Below, piece after piece: positions 1 through 7,036 of a stretch of DNA of 23,609 nucleotides; position 1 is the stretch's first letter, and each line of letters opens with the position of its first letter. Below the pieces are notes generated by a model, which worked only from the letters and a program-made list of their open reading frames with translations, was not told the origin of the DNA and searched no databases. Origin of the DNA: an uncultured Eubacterium sp. GTDB lineage: Bacteria; Bacillota; Clostridia; Lachnospirales; Lachnospiraceae. The stretch is from positions 1 to 23,609 of the forward strand of contig URQO01000028.1 of the NCBI GenBank assembly GCA_900550135.1, written 5' to 3'. The translations under genes were made by a program, and so were the position numbers.

Positions 1-56
1 CAAAAGAAAAATTAAAGGCATACAGGGCAAATGAAAAATATGTAATAAAATTGTGA
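1..56 (+). CDS. possible C-terminal tail of an upstream gene (partial)
   Basis: Frame 3 from the window edge is open for 17 codons (KEKLKAYRANEKYVIKL) and stops with TGA at 54-56. The charged, protein-like composition and the position just ahead of the next ribosome binding site suggest the end of a gene cut by the window. It is too short to assign a family, and chance cannot be excluded in a stretch this short. Confidence 0.3.
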   Translation, partial: KEKLKAYRANEKYVIKL

Positions 57-76
57 TTGAATCGAGGGAAAACGGA

Positions 77-640
77 ATGGTTGAAAAGTACTTAATTACA
101 TGGTGCTCCTCTACATTAGCCTCCTTAAAAACGGCAAGCTTATTTAATTGGCATTATGCTCATGACAACATTACATTTTCACAGGTTGTAAAGAGCATTG
201 ATATAATTAATAAAAAGTTTGTAAGTAAAGGTGTAAGGATTGAAGTACTTAGAAAAGATGATAGCTCAGCGCTTATTTATGTTTACAGAATCAATCAGTT
301 AATGAAAGATATGTCAAACACTGCTGTACGAAATTTTCTTAAAAAGTGTGGATATCAAAATTTTGAAATTGAGTATCTTGTCAACAGATTAAAGAAAAGA
401 CTTGTAGACTTAAAATCTTTTCCACATGAAATAGGATTATTTCTGGGCTATCCTATTGAAGACGTAGAAGGCTTTATAAAAAATAAAGGAAACAACTTTA
501 AGTGCTGTGGATATTGGAAAGTATACGGCGACATGGAAAAAGCCATAAAAGAATTTGCAAAGTATGATAAATGCACAATGATTTATCGTAAATTGTGGAG
601 TCAGGGAAGAAGCATAATGAAGTTGACCGTGGCAGCATAG
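77..640 (+). CDS. DUF3793 family protein
   Basis: A 187-residue protein recognised as DUF3793, a family of unknown function common in anaerobic Bacillota. Visible family-like blocks are FPHEIGLFLGYP (residues 115-126), CCGYWKVYGD (143-152), KYDKCT (162-167) and a C-terminal SIMKLTVA. It has cysteines at 10, 91, 143, 144 and 166 and His117, and no signal peptide or clear membrane span. I chose ATG 77 because GAGGG (64-68) sits 8 nt upstream; a GTG at 53 in the same frame has no ribosome binding site and overlaps the possible upstream tail. A flavodoxin follows 59 nt later on the same strand, so the two are probably co-transcribed. That pairing suggests a redox or iron-related role, but this is inference only. 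The family call is fairly sure; the function is unknown. Confidence 0.85.
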   Translation: MVEKYLITWCSSTLASLKTASLFNWHYAHDNITFSQVVKSIDIINKKFVSKGVRIEVLRKDDSSALIYVYRINQLMKDMSNTAVRNFLKKCGYQNFEIEYLVNRLKKRLVDLKSFPHEIGLFLGYPIEDVEGFIKNKGNNFKCCGYWKVYGDMEKAIKEFAKYDKCTMIYRKLWSQGRSIMKLTVAA

Positions 641-699
641 TACAGGTAGCAACAAGGTAAATAGATTTTGAAAATGAACTAAAAGGAAAGAAGGAAAAT

Positions 700-1122
700 A
701 TGAGTAAAATAGCGGTAGTATTTTGGAGTGGAACAGGAAATACAGGGGTTATGGCTACAAGTGTAGCTGAAGGTGCAAAGGAAGCCGGGGCTGAATGTGA
801 CGTAATATATGTTTCTGATTTTAGCGCTGACAAGATGGACGATTATGATGCAATAGCATTTGGATGTCCTTCAATGGGAGCTGAACAGTTGGAAGAAGGA
901 GAATTTGAACCTGTATTTTTAGCTTGTGAACCAAAGTTAAGTGGTAAAAAGATAGGACTTTTTGGTTCTTATGGCTGGGGTGACGGAGAATGGATGAGAA
1001 CATGGGAAGAAACATGTCAGAATGATGGTGCTGTTATGCCAAATGATTTTGTAATCTGTAACGAAGCACCGGATGAGGATGCTGTAAACCAGTGTAAAGA
1101 GTTGGGAAAAGCATTAGTTTAA
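700..1122 (+). CDS. short-chain flavodoxin
   Basis: A 140-residue flavodoxin, a soluble FMN-binding electron carrier that replaces or complements ferredoxin in anaerobes. The N-terminal strand is followed by the phosphate-binding loop SGTGNT (residues 10-15), with Trp9 just before it. Further motifs are CPSMGAEQLEE (about 56-66) and GSYGWGDGEWM in the second half, which normally line the isoalloxazine ring. The length fits the short-chain class, which lacks the extra loop of long-chain flavodoxins. The start is supported by an AGGAAAGAAGG-type purine tract just upstream. It lies 59 nt after the DUF3793 gene and is followed by an inverted repeat and a clear terminator, so it probably ends that operon. 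The electron-transfer partner cannot be told from this window. Confidence 0.92.
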   Translation: MSKIAVVFWSGTGNTGVMATSVAEGAKEAGAECDVIYVSDFSADKMDDYDAIAFGCPSMGAEQLEEGEFEPVFLACEPKLSGKKIGLFGSYGWGDGEWMRTWEETCQNDGAVMPNDFVICNEAPDEDAVNQCKELGKALV

Positions 1123-1133
1123 ACTAGTATATT

Positions 1134-1171
1134 AGACGTTTGTATAATAAGGGCAAACTGTACAAACGTTT
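1134..1171. repeat. inverted repeat downstream of flavodoxin
   Basis: ACGTTTGTA (1136-1144) and TACAAACGT (1161-1169) form a perfect 9-bp inverted repeat with a 16-nt spacer, extendable by a G-T and an A-T pair. It has no T run and so is not an ordinary terminator. A TATAAT (1143-1148) lies at the edge of the left arm, but no good -35 was found. It could be an operator, or an mRNA 3' hairpin. Confidence 0.5.
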
Positions 1172-1230
1172 AATCAAATAAATACATATATGGTACCTAC
1201 ATATATTTTAAAATTTTTAATCTTAATCCT

Positions 1231-1262
1231 AAAAGCACCAAGGCATGACCTTGGTGTTTTTT
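1231..1262 (+). terminator. intrinsic terminator after flavodoxin
   Basis: CACCAAGG (1236-1243) and CCTTGGTG (1249-1256) form a perfect 8-bp stem with a 5-nt loop. Four A's precede it and six T's (1257-1262) follow. It separates the DUF3793-flavodoxin unit from ptb-buk. Confidence 0.9.
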
Positions 1263-1263
1263 C

Positions 1264-1292
1264 TTGACCGAATAAGGGGAAAGTGCTATCAT
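1264..1292 (+). promoter_or_regulatory. probable sigma-A promoter for ptb-buk
   Basis: TTGACC (1264-1269) and TATCAT (1287-1292) are separated by exactly 17 nt, close to the vegetative consensus. They lie directly after the preceding terminator and about 70 nt before the ptb start. Transcription would begin near 1299. Confidence 0.6.
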
Positions 1293-1362
1293 TTAATGTG
1301 ATTATGGCGAAATTATATATAATATGCTTGCCGACAAAAATAAAAATGTGAGGTATACAAAG

Positions 1363-2277
1363 ATGACAAAGAGTTTTGATGATTTACTTGCAAAGGTTTC
1401 AGAATGTTCAAAGAAAACAGTAGCTGTTGCCTGTGCACAGGATGATGCAGTATTAGAGGCTGTAAAGGCAGCAAAGGAAAGAGGTATTGCTGACGCTATA
1501 TTAGTAGGTAACGAAGCAGAAATTAAGACTATTGCCAGAACATTAAAGATGCATATAGATGATTATAAGATTATTAATGTTGAAGATCCTATTGAGGCAG
1601 CAAGAACAGCTGTTAAGTTAGTTCATGATGGTGAAGCTGATATGTATATGAAGGGTCTTATTGACACAAAGTCATTCCTTAAAAGTGTATTAGATAAAGA
1701 AGTAGGACTTAGAACAGATAAGACATTATCACATGTTTGCGTGTTTGAAATAAAAGGTGTTGATCATTTATTATTCTTATCAGACGTAGCATTTGTTCCA
1801 TATCCTGATTTAGATACAAAGGCAAACATTATTAAGAATACAGTAGAGATTGCCCATGCTTGTGGAGTTGAGTGTCCAAAGGTTGCCCCACTTGCAGCAG
1901 TAGAAGTAGAAAACCCTAAGATGCAGTGTACAGTAGATGCAGTTGAATTAACAAAGATGAACGAAAACGGAGACATTACAGGATGTATCGTTGACGGACC
2001 ACTTTCACTTGATTTGGCAATTGAACCACAGGCAGCTTTCCATAAGGGAACTACAAACAGAAAGATTGTTGGTGACGCAGATGTTTTATTATTCCCTGAC
2101 ATCCATGCAGGAAATATTACATACAAGTGTTTAGTTCATACAGCTGAATGTAAAAACGGAAATATCTTAACAGGTACAAGTGCTCCTGTTATTCTTACAT
2201 CACGTTCAGATGAATTTGAAGTAAAAGTAAATTCAATCGCTTTAGCAGCAATTGTTGCAGAAGAAATGAATAAATAA
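1363..2277 (+). CDS. ptb: phosphate butyryltransferase
   Basis: A 304-residue phosphate acyltransferase that converts butyryl-CoA and phosphate to butyryl-phosphate and CoA, the penultimate step of fermentative butyrate formation. The family-typical length and blocks are present: an N-terminal AVACAQDDAVLEAV region, MKGLIDTKSFLKSVL (around residues 94-108), and ADVLLFPDIHAGNITYK near the C-terminus. ATG 1363 was chosen over the in-frame ATG at 1324 because GAGG (1350-1353) lies 9 nt upstream and the protein then begins MTKSFDDLL, like other family members. Butyrate kinase follows 43 nt later, making a two-gene operon, and this pairing favours butyryl over acetyl as substrate. Codon use is moderately biased, consistent with good expression. 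Branched-chain acyl-CoAs are possible alternative substrates. Confidence 0.95.
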   Translation: MTKSFDDLLAKVSECSKKTVAVACAQDDAVLEAVKAAKERGIADAILVGNEAEIKTIARTLKMHIDDYKIINVEDPIEAARTAVKLVHDGEADMYMKGLIDTKSFLKSVLDKEVGLRTDKTLSHVCVFEIKGVDHLLFLSDVAFVPYPDLDTKANIIKNTVEIAHACGVECPKVAPLAAVEVENPKMQCTVDAVELTKMNENGDITGCIVDGPLSLDLAIEPQAAFHKGTTNRKIVGDADVLLFPDIHAGNITYKCLVHTAECKNGNILTGTSAPVILTSRSDEFEVKVNSIALAAIVAEEMNK

Positions 2278-2320
2278 TAAATTGTCTAAAAAGTTAAAGA
2301 GAATAAAAAGGAGATTTAAA

Positions 2321-3385
2321 ATGGCTTATAAAATTTTAATTATCAATCCTGGTTCAACATCAACAAAGATTGGTGTATATGAAGATGAAACACAGGTAAT
2401 GGAAGAAACACTTAGACATTCTACAGAAGAAATTGCACAGTACGATACAATTTATGCACAGAAAGATTTCAGAAAAGAAGTTATCTTAAACGTATTACAA
2501 GAAAAAAACGTAGACCTTAATGATATAGATGTAGTAGTAGGACGTGGCGGTTTACTAAAACCAATTCCAGGTGGTACTTATGCTACAACACCAGAGTTAT
2601 TAGAGGATTTAAAAATTGGAAAGCAGGGACAGCATGCATCAAACCTTGGTGGCATTTTGGCAAATGAAATTGCATCACAGATTAACGTGCCATCATACAT
2701 TGTAGACCCTGTTGTAGTTGATGAACTTCAGGATGTTGCAAGATTGTCAGGACATCCAAAGATGCCACGTATTTCAATTTTCCATGCATTAAATCAGAAA
2801 GCAGTAGCAAAGAGATATGCAAAGGAAGTTGGAAAAGCATATGAAGACCTTAACTTAATTGTTGTTCATATGGGTGGTGGTGTTTCAGTAGGAGCACACA
2901 AAAACGGAAAAGTTGTAGATGTTGCCAATGCATTAGATGGTGATGGTCCTTTCTCACCTGAAAGATCAGGCGGGCTTCCATCAGGAGCATTAATGAAAGT
3001 TTGTTTTAGCGGTGAATATACACAGGCAGAAGTTGGAAAAATGCTTAACGGAAATGGCGGCTTCAATGCATATGTTGGAACAAACGATATGAGAGACCTT
3101 GTAAAGATGGCTGAAAAAGATGAAAAAGCAAAATTAGTTATGGATGCTTTCCATTATCAGTTAGAAAAAGAAATCGGAGCTATGGCAGTAGTTCTTGGTG
3201 GAAAGGTTGATCAGATTATTTTAACAGGTGGTATTGCTTACAATGCACTTACTCAGGAACACATGAAGAATGCAGTTGAATGGATTGCACCTGTTACAAT
3301 TTATCCCGGCGAAGACGAATTACTTGCACTTGCTCAAGGCGCAATTAGAGTAATGAGTGGCGAAGAAGAAGCTATGGTATACTAG
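2321..3385 (+). CDS. buk: butyrate kinase
   Basis: A 354-residue acetokinase-family enzyme (ASKHA fold) that transfers phosphate from butyryl-phosphate to ADP, yielding butyrate and ATP. The N-terminal nucleotide/phosphate motif NPGSTSTK (residues 9-16), VVGRGGLLKPIPGG, the HMGGGVSVGA block and a C-terminal ILTGGIAY block are all visible, and the length is normal. ATG 2321 is supported by AAGGAG (2308-2313) with a 7-nt gap; the in-frame TTG at 2282 lacks one. Together with ptb it forms the kinase route to butyrate, in contrast to the butyryl-CoA:acetate CoA-transferase route used by many gut butyrate producers. A hairpin follows at 3481. Branched-chain acid kinase activity is a possible side function. 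Confidence 0.95.
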   Translation: MAYKILIINPGSTSTKIGVYEDETQVMEETLRHSTEEIAQYDTIYAQKDFRKEVILNVLQEKNVDLNDIDVVVGRGGLLKPIPGGTYATTPELLEDLKIGKQGQHASNLGGILANEIASQINVPSYIVDPVVVDELQDVARLSGHPKMPRISIFHALNQKAVAKRYAKEVGKAYEDLNLIVVHMGGGVSVGAHKNGKVVDVANALDGDGPFSPERSGGLPSGALMKVCFSGEYTQAEVGKMLNGNGGFNAYVGTNDMRDLVKMAEKDEKAKLVMDAFHYQLEKEIGAMAVVLGGKVDQIILTGGIAYNALTQEHMKNAVEWIAPVTIYPGEDELLALAQGAIRVMSGEEEAMVY

Positions 3386-3480
3386 GAAGAGTTAGTATTA
3401 CTGAAGTAATCATTATTACAAATGATGATATATTATAGTGAATATATTTCTGATATTAAGTAAGAATATATAATACAAAT

Positions 3481-3534
3481 AAAGGCTATGGAGATTTGGA
3501 GAAGTTTGTCTCTAATATTCATAGTCTTTGTTGT
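3481..3534 (+). terminator. terminator-like hairpin between buk and the ABC exporter
   Basis: AAAGGCTATG (3481-3490) pairs with CATAGTCTTT (3520-3529) over 10 bp, with one G-T pair. An inner GAGAT/GTCTC stem (3491-3495 with 3508-3512) and an unpaired 3513-3519 lie between. The T-rich tail TTTGTTGTT follows. The T tract ends only 2-3 nt before the exporter ribosome binding site, so the hairpin may be the buk terminator, a leader attenuator, or both. A TATAAT (3469-3474) lies just upstream but has no convincing -35. Confidence 0.55.
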
Positions 3535-3547
3535 TAAGAGGAAAATT

Positions 3548-5275
3548 ATGTTTAAGTTATTAAAGTATTTAAAAGATTATAAAAAAGAGTCATTTTTTGC
3601 TCCTTTATTTAAGATGTTGGAAGCATGCTTTGATTTGCTTGTGCCATTGGTAGTGGCAGCCATAATTGACAATGGTATTGCAGAAAATGACACAGCATAT
3701 ATTTTGCAAATGGGAGGGGTTCTTTTACTTTTAGCAGCAATTGGATTAACTTTTTCCATAACAGCCCAGCATTTTGCAGCAAAAGCAGCAGCAGGATTTG
3801 GACGGGGATTAAGACATGATTTGTTTAAGCATATTGGTGGATTATCTTACACACAGATTGACCAGTATGGACCTTCAACTTTTATTACAAGAATGACTGC
3901 TGATGTAAACCAAATACAGTCACAGGTCAATATGGTACTTAGATTATTACTTCGCTCACCATTTATTGTAATTGGAGCAATGATTATGGCATTTACTGTA
4001 GATGTGAAAACAGCCACTGTATTTGCTGTGGCAATTCCGGGACTTTCTGTAATTGTTTTTGGAATTATGCTTATAACAATACCAATGTATAAGGTTGTTC
4101 AAAACTCTTTGGATACTGTAATGGGTCACACAAGAGAAAATCTAAGTGGAACAAGGGTTATCAGGGCTTTTAACAGAGAATCACAGGAAGTAGAGGAATA
4201 CAATCAGGAAACAGAGATTTTAAATAAATTTCAGATTGTTGCAGGTAGAGTTTCAACACTTATGAATCCAGCCACTTTTGTTGTAATCAATGTGGCAATT
4301 ATTGCCATATTATGGTTTGGTGGAATAAGAGTGGATGTGGGACAGCTTTCTCAGGGAAAGGTTGTTGCATTAGTAAACTACATGTCCCAGATTTTGGTTG
4401 AACTAATCAAACTTGCAAGTCTTATAATTAATTTGACAAAAGCTTTTGCATGTGCAAACAGAGTTAATGAAATATTTGACATTCCATGTGAGGAAGATAA
4501 TGGAACTTTGTATAATGGTCCTGATTCAGACATAAAAGTAGAGTTTGACAATGTTTCGTTAACTTATGAAGGTGCAGGTGAAAGTTCCATTGCAGGTGTA
4601 AATCTGAAAGTTAGAAGTGGTGAAACCATTGGTATCATAGGTGGTACAGGCTCTGGAAAAACAACATTGGTAAATATGATTCCCGGATTTTACTATCCAA
4701 CAGAGGGAACTTTAAAAATAGAAGGTGCAGATATAAAAGAGTTTAAAAAATCAGCATTACAGAAAAAAATATCAACAGTTCCACAGAAAGCATTGTTGTT
4801 TAAGGGAACTGTTAGAAGTAATCTTTTGTGGGGAAATGAAAATGCAACAGAAGAAGATTTGATTGACGCTTTAAAGAAATCTCAAAGTTATGACTTTGTA
4901 ATGGAAAAAGAAGATGGCATTGATTCTTTTGTTGCTCAAAGGGGAAAGAATTTTTCAGGTGGACAAAAGCAAAGATTAACTATTGCAAGAGCTTTAGTTA
5001 AAAAACCGGAGATTTTAATTTTAGATGACAGCTCATCAGCACTTGATTTTGCTACAGAAGCAAAGTTGAGAAAATCCATAAGGGAACTTGACGTTGTTAC
5101 AACTTTTATAGTATCACAGCGTACATCATCTATTATGGATGCCGACCAGATCATTGTTTTAGATGATGGACAGGTTGTTGGTGTTGGAAAGCACGAACAG
5201 TTGTTAGAAAATTGTCAGGTATACAGAGAAATATACGAATCACAGTTTAAAAGTACAAAGAAGGAGGGCAGATAA
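3548..5275 (+). CDS. ABC exporter half-transporter, degenerate-site subunit
   Basis: A 575-residue half-transporter with an N-terminal six-helix exporter domain (about residues 15-305) and a C-terminal ATPase. Walker A is GGTGSGKT (365-372), the Q-loop is Gln413, the signature is FSGGQ (469-473) and Walker B is ILILDD (489-494). The residue after the Walker B aspartate is Asp494 instead of the catalytic Glu, and the switch histidine is replaced by Gln524. This is the pattern of the non-catalytic-site partner in heterodimeric exporters such as TM287/288, BmrC/D and LmrC/D. ATG 3548 is preceded by AGAGG (3537-3541); the 20-codon extension from 3488 would start inside a hairpin. The next gene starts at the base after the stop codon. 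The substrate is unknown; drugs, lipids or peptides are possible. Confidence 0.93.
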   Translation: MFKLLKYLKDYKKESFFAPLFKMLEACFDLLVPLVVAAIIDNGIAENDTAYILQMGGVLLLLAAIGLTFSITAQHFAAKAAAGFGRGLRHDLFKHIGGLSYTQIDQYGPSTFITRMTADVNQIQSQVNMVLRLLLRSPFIVIGAMIMAFTVDVKTATVFAVAIPGLSVIVFGIMLITIPMYKVVQNSLDTVMGHTRENLSGTRVIRAFNRESQEVEEYNQETEILNKFQIVAGRVSTLMNPATFVVINVAIIAILWFGGIRVDVGQLSQGKVVALVNYMSQILVELIKLASLIINLTKAFACANRVNEIFDIPCEEDNGTLYNGPDSDIKVEFDNVSLTYEGAGESSIAGVNLKVRSGETIGIIGGTGSGKTTLVNMIPGFYYPTEGTLKIEGADIKEFKKSALQKKISTVPQKALLFKGTVRSNLLWGNENATEEDLIDALKKSQSYDFVMEKEDGIDSFVAQRGKNFSGGQKQRLTIARALVKKPEILILDDSSSALDFATEAKLRKSIRELDVVTTFIVSQRTSSIMDADQIIVLDDGQVVGVGKHEQLLENCQVYREIYESQFKSTKKEGR

Positions 5276-7024
5276 ATGAGCAATATGACACAAAAAGATG
5301 CCCTAAGGGAACTTCTTAAAAGAATAAAAAAATACTGGTATATGTTGTTATTATCAGTGGTATTTGCAACTGCATATGTAATACTTTCTTTGTATATTCC
5401 AAAGTTAATTGGTCTTGGAACAGATAGGATTATTGATGCAGGAAAAGTGGATTTTGTAGGACTTAAAGATATTATTATGCATATTGTTATATGTACAGTT
5501 ATTGCAGCAATTGGCTGGTGGATTATGGGACTTTGCAACAACAGAGTTACTTACAATGTTATACGTGACATTAGAAAAGAGGCTTTTGATAAAATCCAGA
5601 AACTTCCTGTAAGTTACATTGATTCAAAATCCAGCGGTGATATTGTAAACAACATTATAACAGATGTTGACCAGTTGGCAGATGGTCTTTTAATGGGATT
5701 CTCCAATTTATTTACGGGAGTAATCACTATACTGTTTACATTGATTTTTATGATTCAGATTGATTTTAAAATTGCTCTTGTTGTAATATGTGTCACACCT
5801 TTATCTTTCTTTGTGGCAAGTTTTATAGCAAAAAGAACATACTCAATGTTCATAACTCAATCTGAAATAAGAGGAGAACAGACAGGAATCATCGATGAAA
5901 CTTTAAGTGGTCTTAAGGTAGTAAAAGCTTTTGGTCAGGAAGGAAATATATTAGAAAGTTTTGACGATACAAATGACAGATTGTGGAAGGTAAATGAAAA
6001 GGCAACTTTCTTTTCATCAATTACCAACCCAAGTACAAGATTTGTAAACAATATTGTATATGCTTTAGTTGCAATATTTGGTGGCTTGGAGGCAGTATTG
6101 GCAAGAGGAATTACAGTTGGTGGACTGATGACTATATTAAGTTATGCAAATCAGTATACAAAGCCATTTAATGAAATTTCAGGTGTTATTACAGAATTAC
6201 AAAATGCCATTGCATGTAGTGCAAGAGTGTTTGCTTTAATAAACGAAGAAGAAATAGTAGATGTTGAAGCCACAGAAGAGACAGTATTAACAGATGTATT
6301 GGGAAGGATTGATATTGAAAATGTTGACTTTTCATATGTTAAAGATAAAGAATTAATTAAAAAACTTAATTTACATGTAAAGCCGGGACAAAGAGTGGCA
6401 ATTGTTGGACCTACAGGTTGTGGTAAAACAACAATTATCAATCTGCTGATGAGATTTTATGATGTGGATTCAGGAAAAATCACTGTAGATGACAAAAATA
6501 TAACTGAAATCACAAGAAAAAGTCTCCGTAGCAATTATGGAATGGTACTGCAGGAAACATGGCTTCAAAAAGAAACCATTGCCGATAATATAGCCTTTGG
6601 AAAACCTGATGCTACTAGAGAAGAAATTATAGAGGCAGCAAAGCAAAGTCATGCCCACAGTTTTATTAAACGTTTACCAAATAGATATGATACTGTTATT
6701 GGAGAAGACGGTGGCAACCTGTCTCAGGGACAAAAACAGCTTTTGTGCATTGCAAGGGTAATGCTTGCATTACCACCAATGCTTATATTAGATGAGGCAA
6801 CATCTTCCATTGACACAAGAACAGAAATAAGAATCCAAAAAGCCTTTAACAAGATGATGAAAGGTAGAACAACTTTTATAGTTGCCCACAGACTTTCAAC
6901 AATCAAAGAGGCAGACACTATACTTGTTATGAATAACGGACAGATTATTGAGCAGGGAAATCATGAACAGTTGCTGGAAAAGAAAGGTTTTTATTACAAC
7001 TTATATAACAGTCAGTATAATTAA
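5276..7024 (+). CDS. ABC exporter half-transporter, catalytic-site partner
   Basis: A 582-residue half-transporter with a six-helix membrane domain (about residues 18-315) and a C-terminal ATPase. Walker A is GPTGCGKT (378-385), the Q-loop is Gln426, Walker B is LILDE (503-507) with the catalytic Glu507, and the switch is His538. The signature is LSQGQ (482-486), not LSGGQ. Combined with the partner encoded upstream, one composite site is intact (this Walker A/B with the partner's SGGQ) and the other is degenerate, as in TM287/288-type heterodimers. The start abuts the previous stop, and its AAGGAGGG (5261-5268) lies within the preceding coding sequence, which implies translational coupling and 1:1 synthesis. 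A PLD-family gene follows after 12 nt. The substrate cannot be inferred. Confidence 0.94.
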   Translation: MSNMTQKDALRELLKRIKKYWYMLLLSVVFATAYVILSLYIPKLIGLGTDRIIDAGKVDFVGLKDIIMHIVICTVIAAIGWWIMGLCNNRVTYNVIRDIRKEAFDKIQKLPVSYIDSKSSGDIVNNIITDVDQLADGLLMGFSNLFTGVITILFTLIFMIQIDFKIALVVICVTPLSFFVASFIAKRTYSMFITQSEIRGEQTGIIDETLSGLKVVKAFGQEGNILESFDDTNDRLWKVNEKATFFSSITNPSTRFVNNIVYALVAIFGGLEAVLARGITVGGLMTILSYANQYTKPFNEISGVITELQNAIACSARVFALINEEEIVDVEATEETVLTDVLGRIDIENVDFSYVKDKELIKKLNLHVKPGQRVAIVGPTGCGKTTIINLLMRFYDVDSGKITVDDKNITEITRKSLRSNYGMVLQETWLQKETIADNIAFGKPDATREEIIEAAKQSHAHSFIKRLPNRYDTVIGEDGGNLSQGQKQLLCIARVMLALPPMLILDEATSSIDTRTEIRIQKAFNKMMKGRTTFIVAHRLSTIKEADTILVMNNGQIIEQGNHEQLLEKKGFYYNLYNSQYN

Positions 7025-7036
7025 AAGAGGAATATT

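Noticed and set aside
3488..3547. A 20-codon N-terminal extension of the first ABC subunit
   Set aside because: The ATG lies inside the hairpin stem without a properly spaced ribosome binding site, while ATG 3548 has AGAGG. The extension is not typical of the family.
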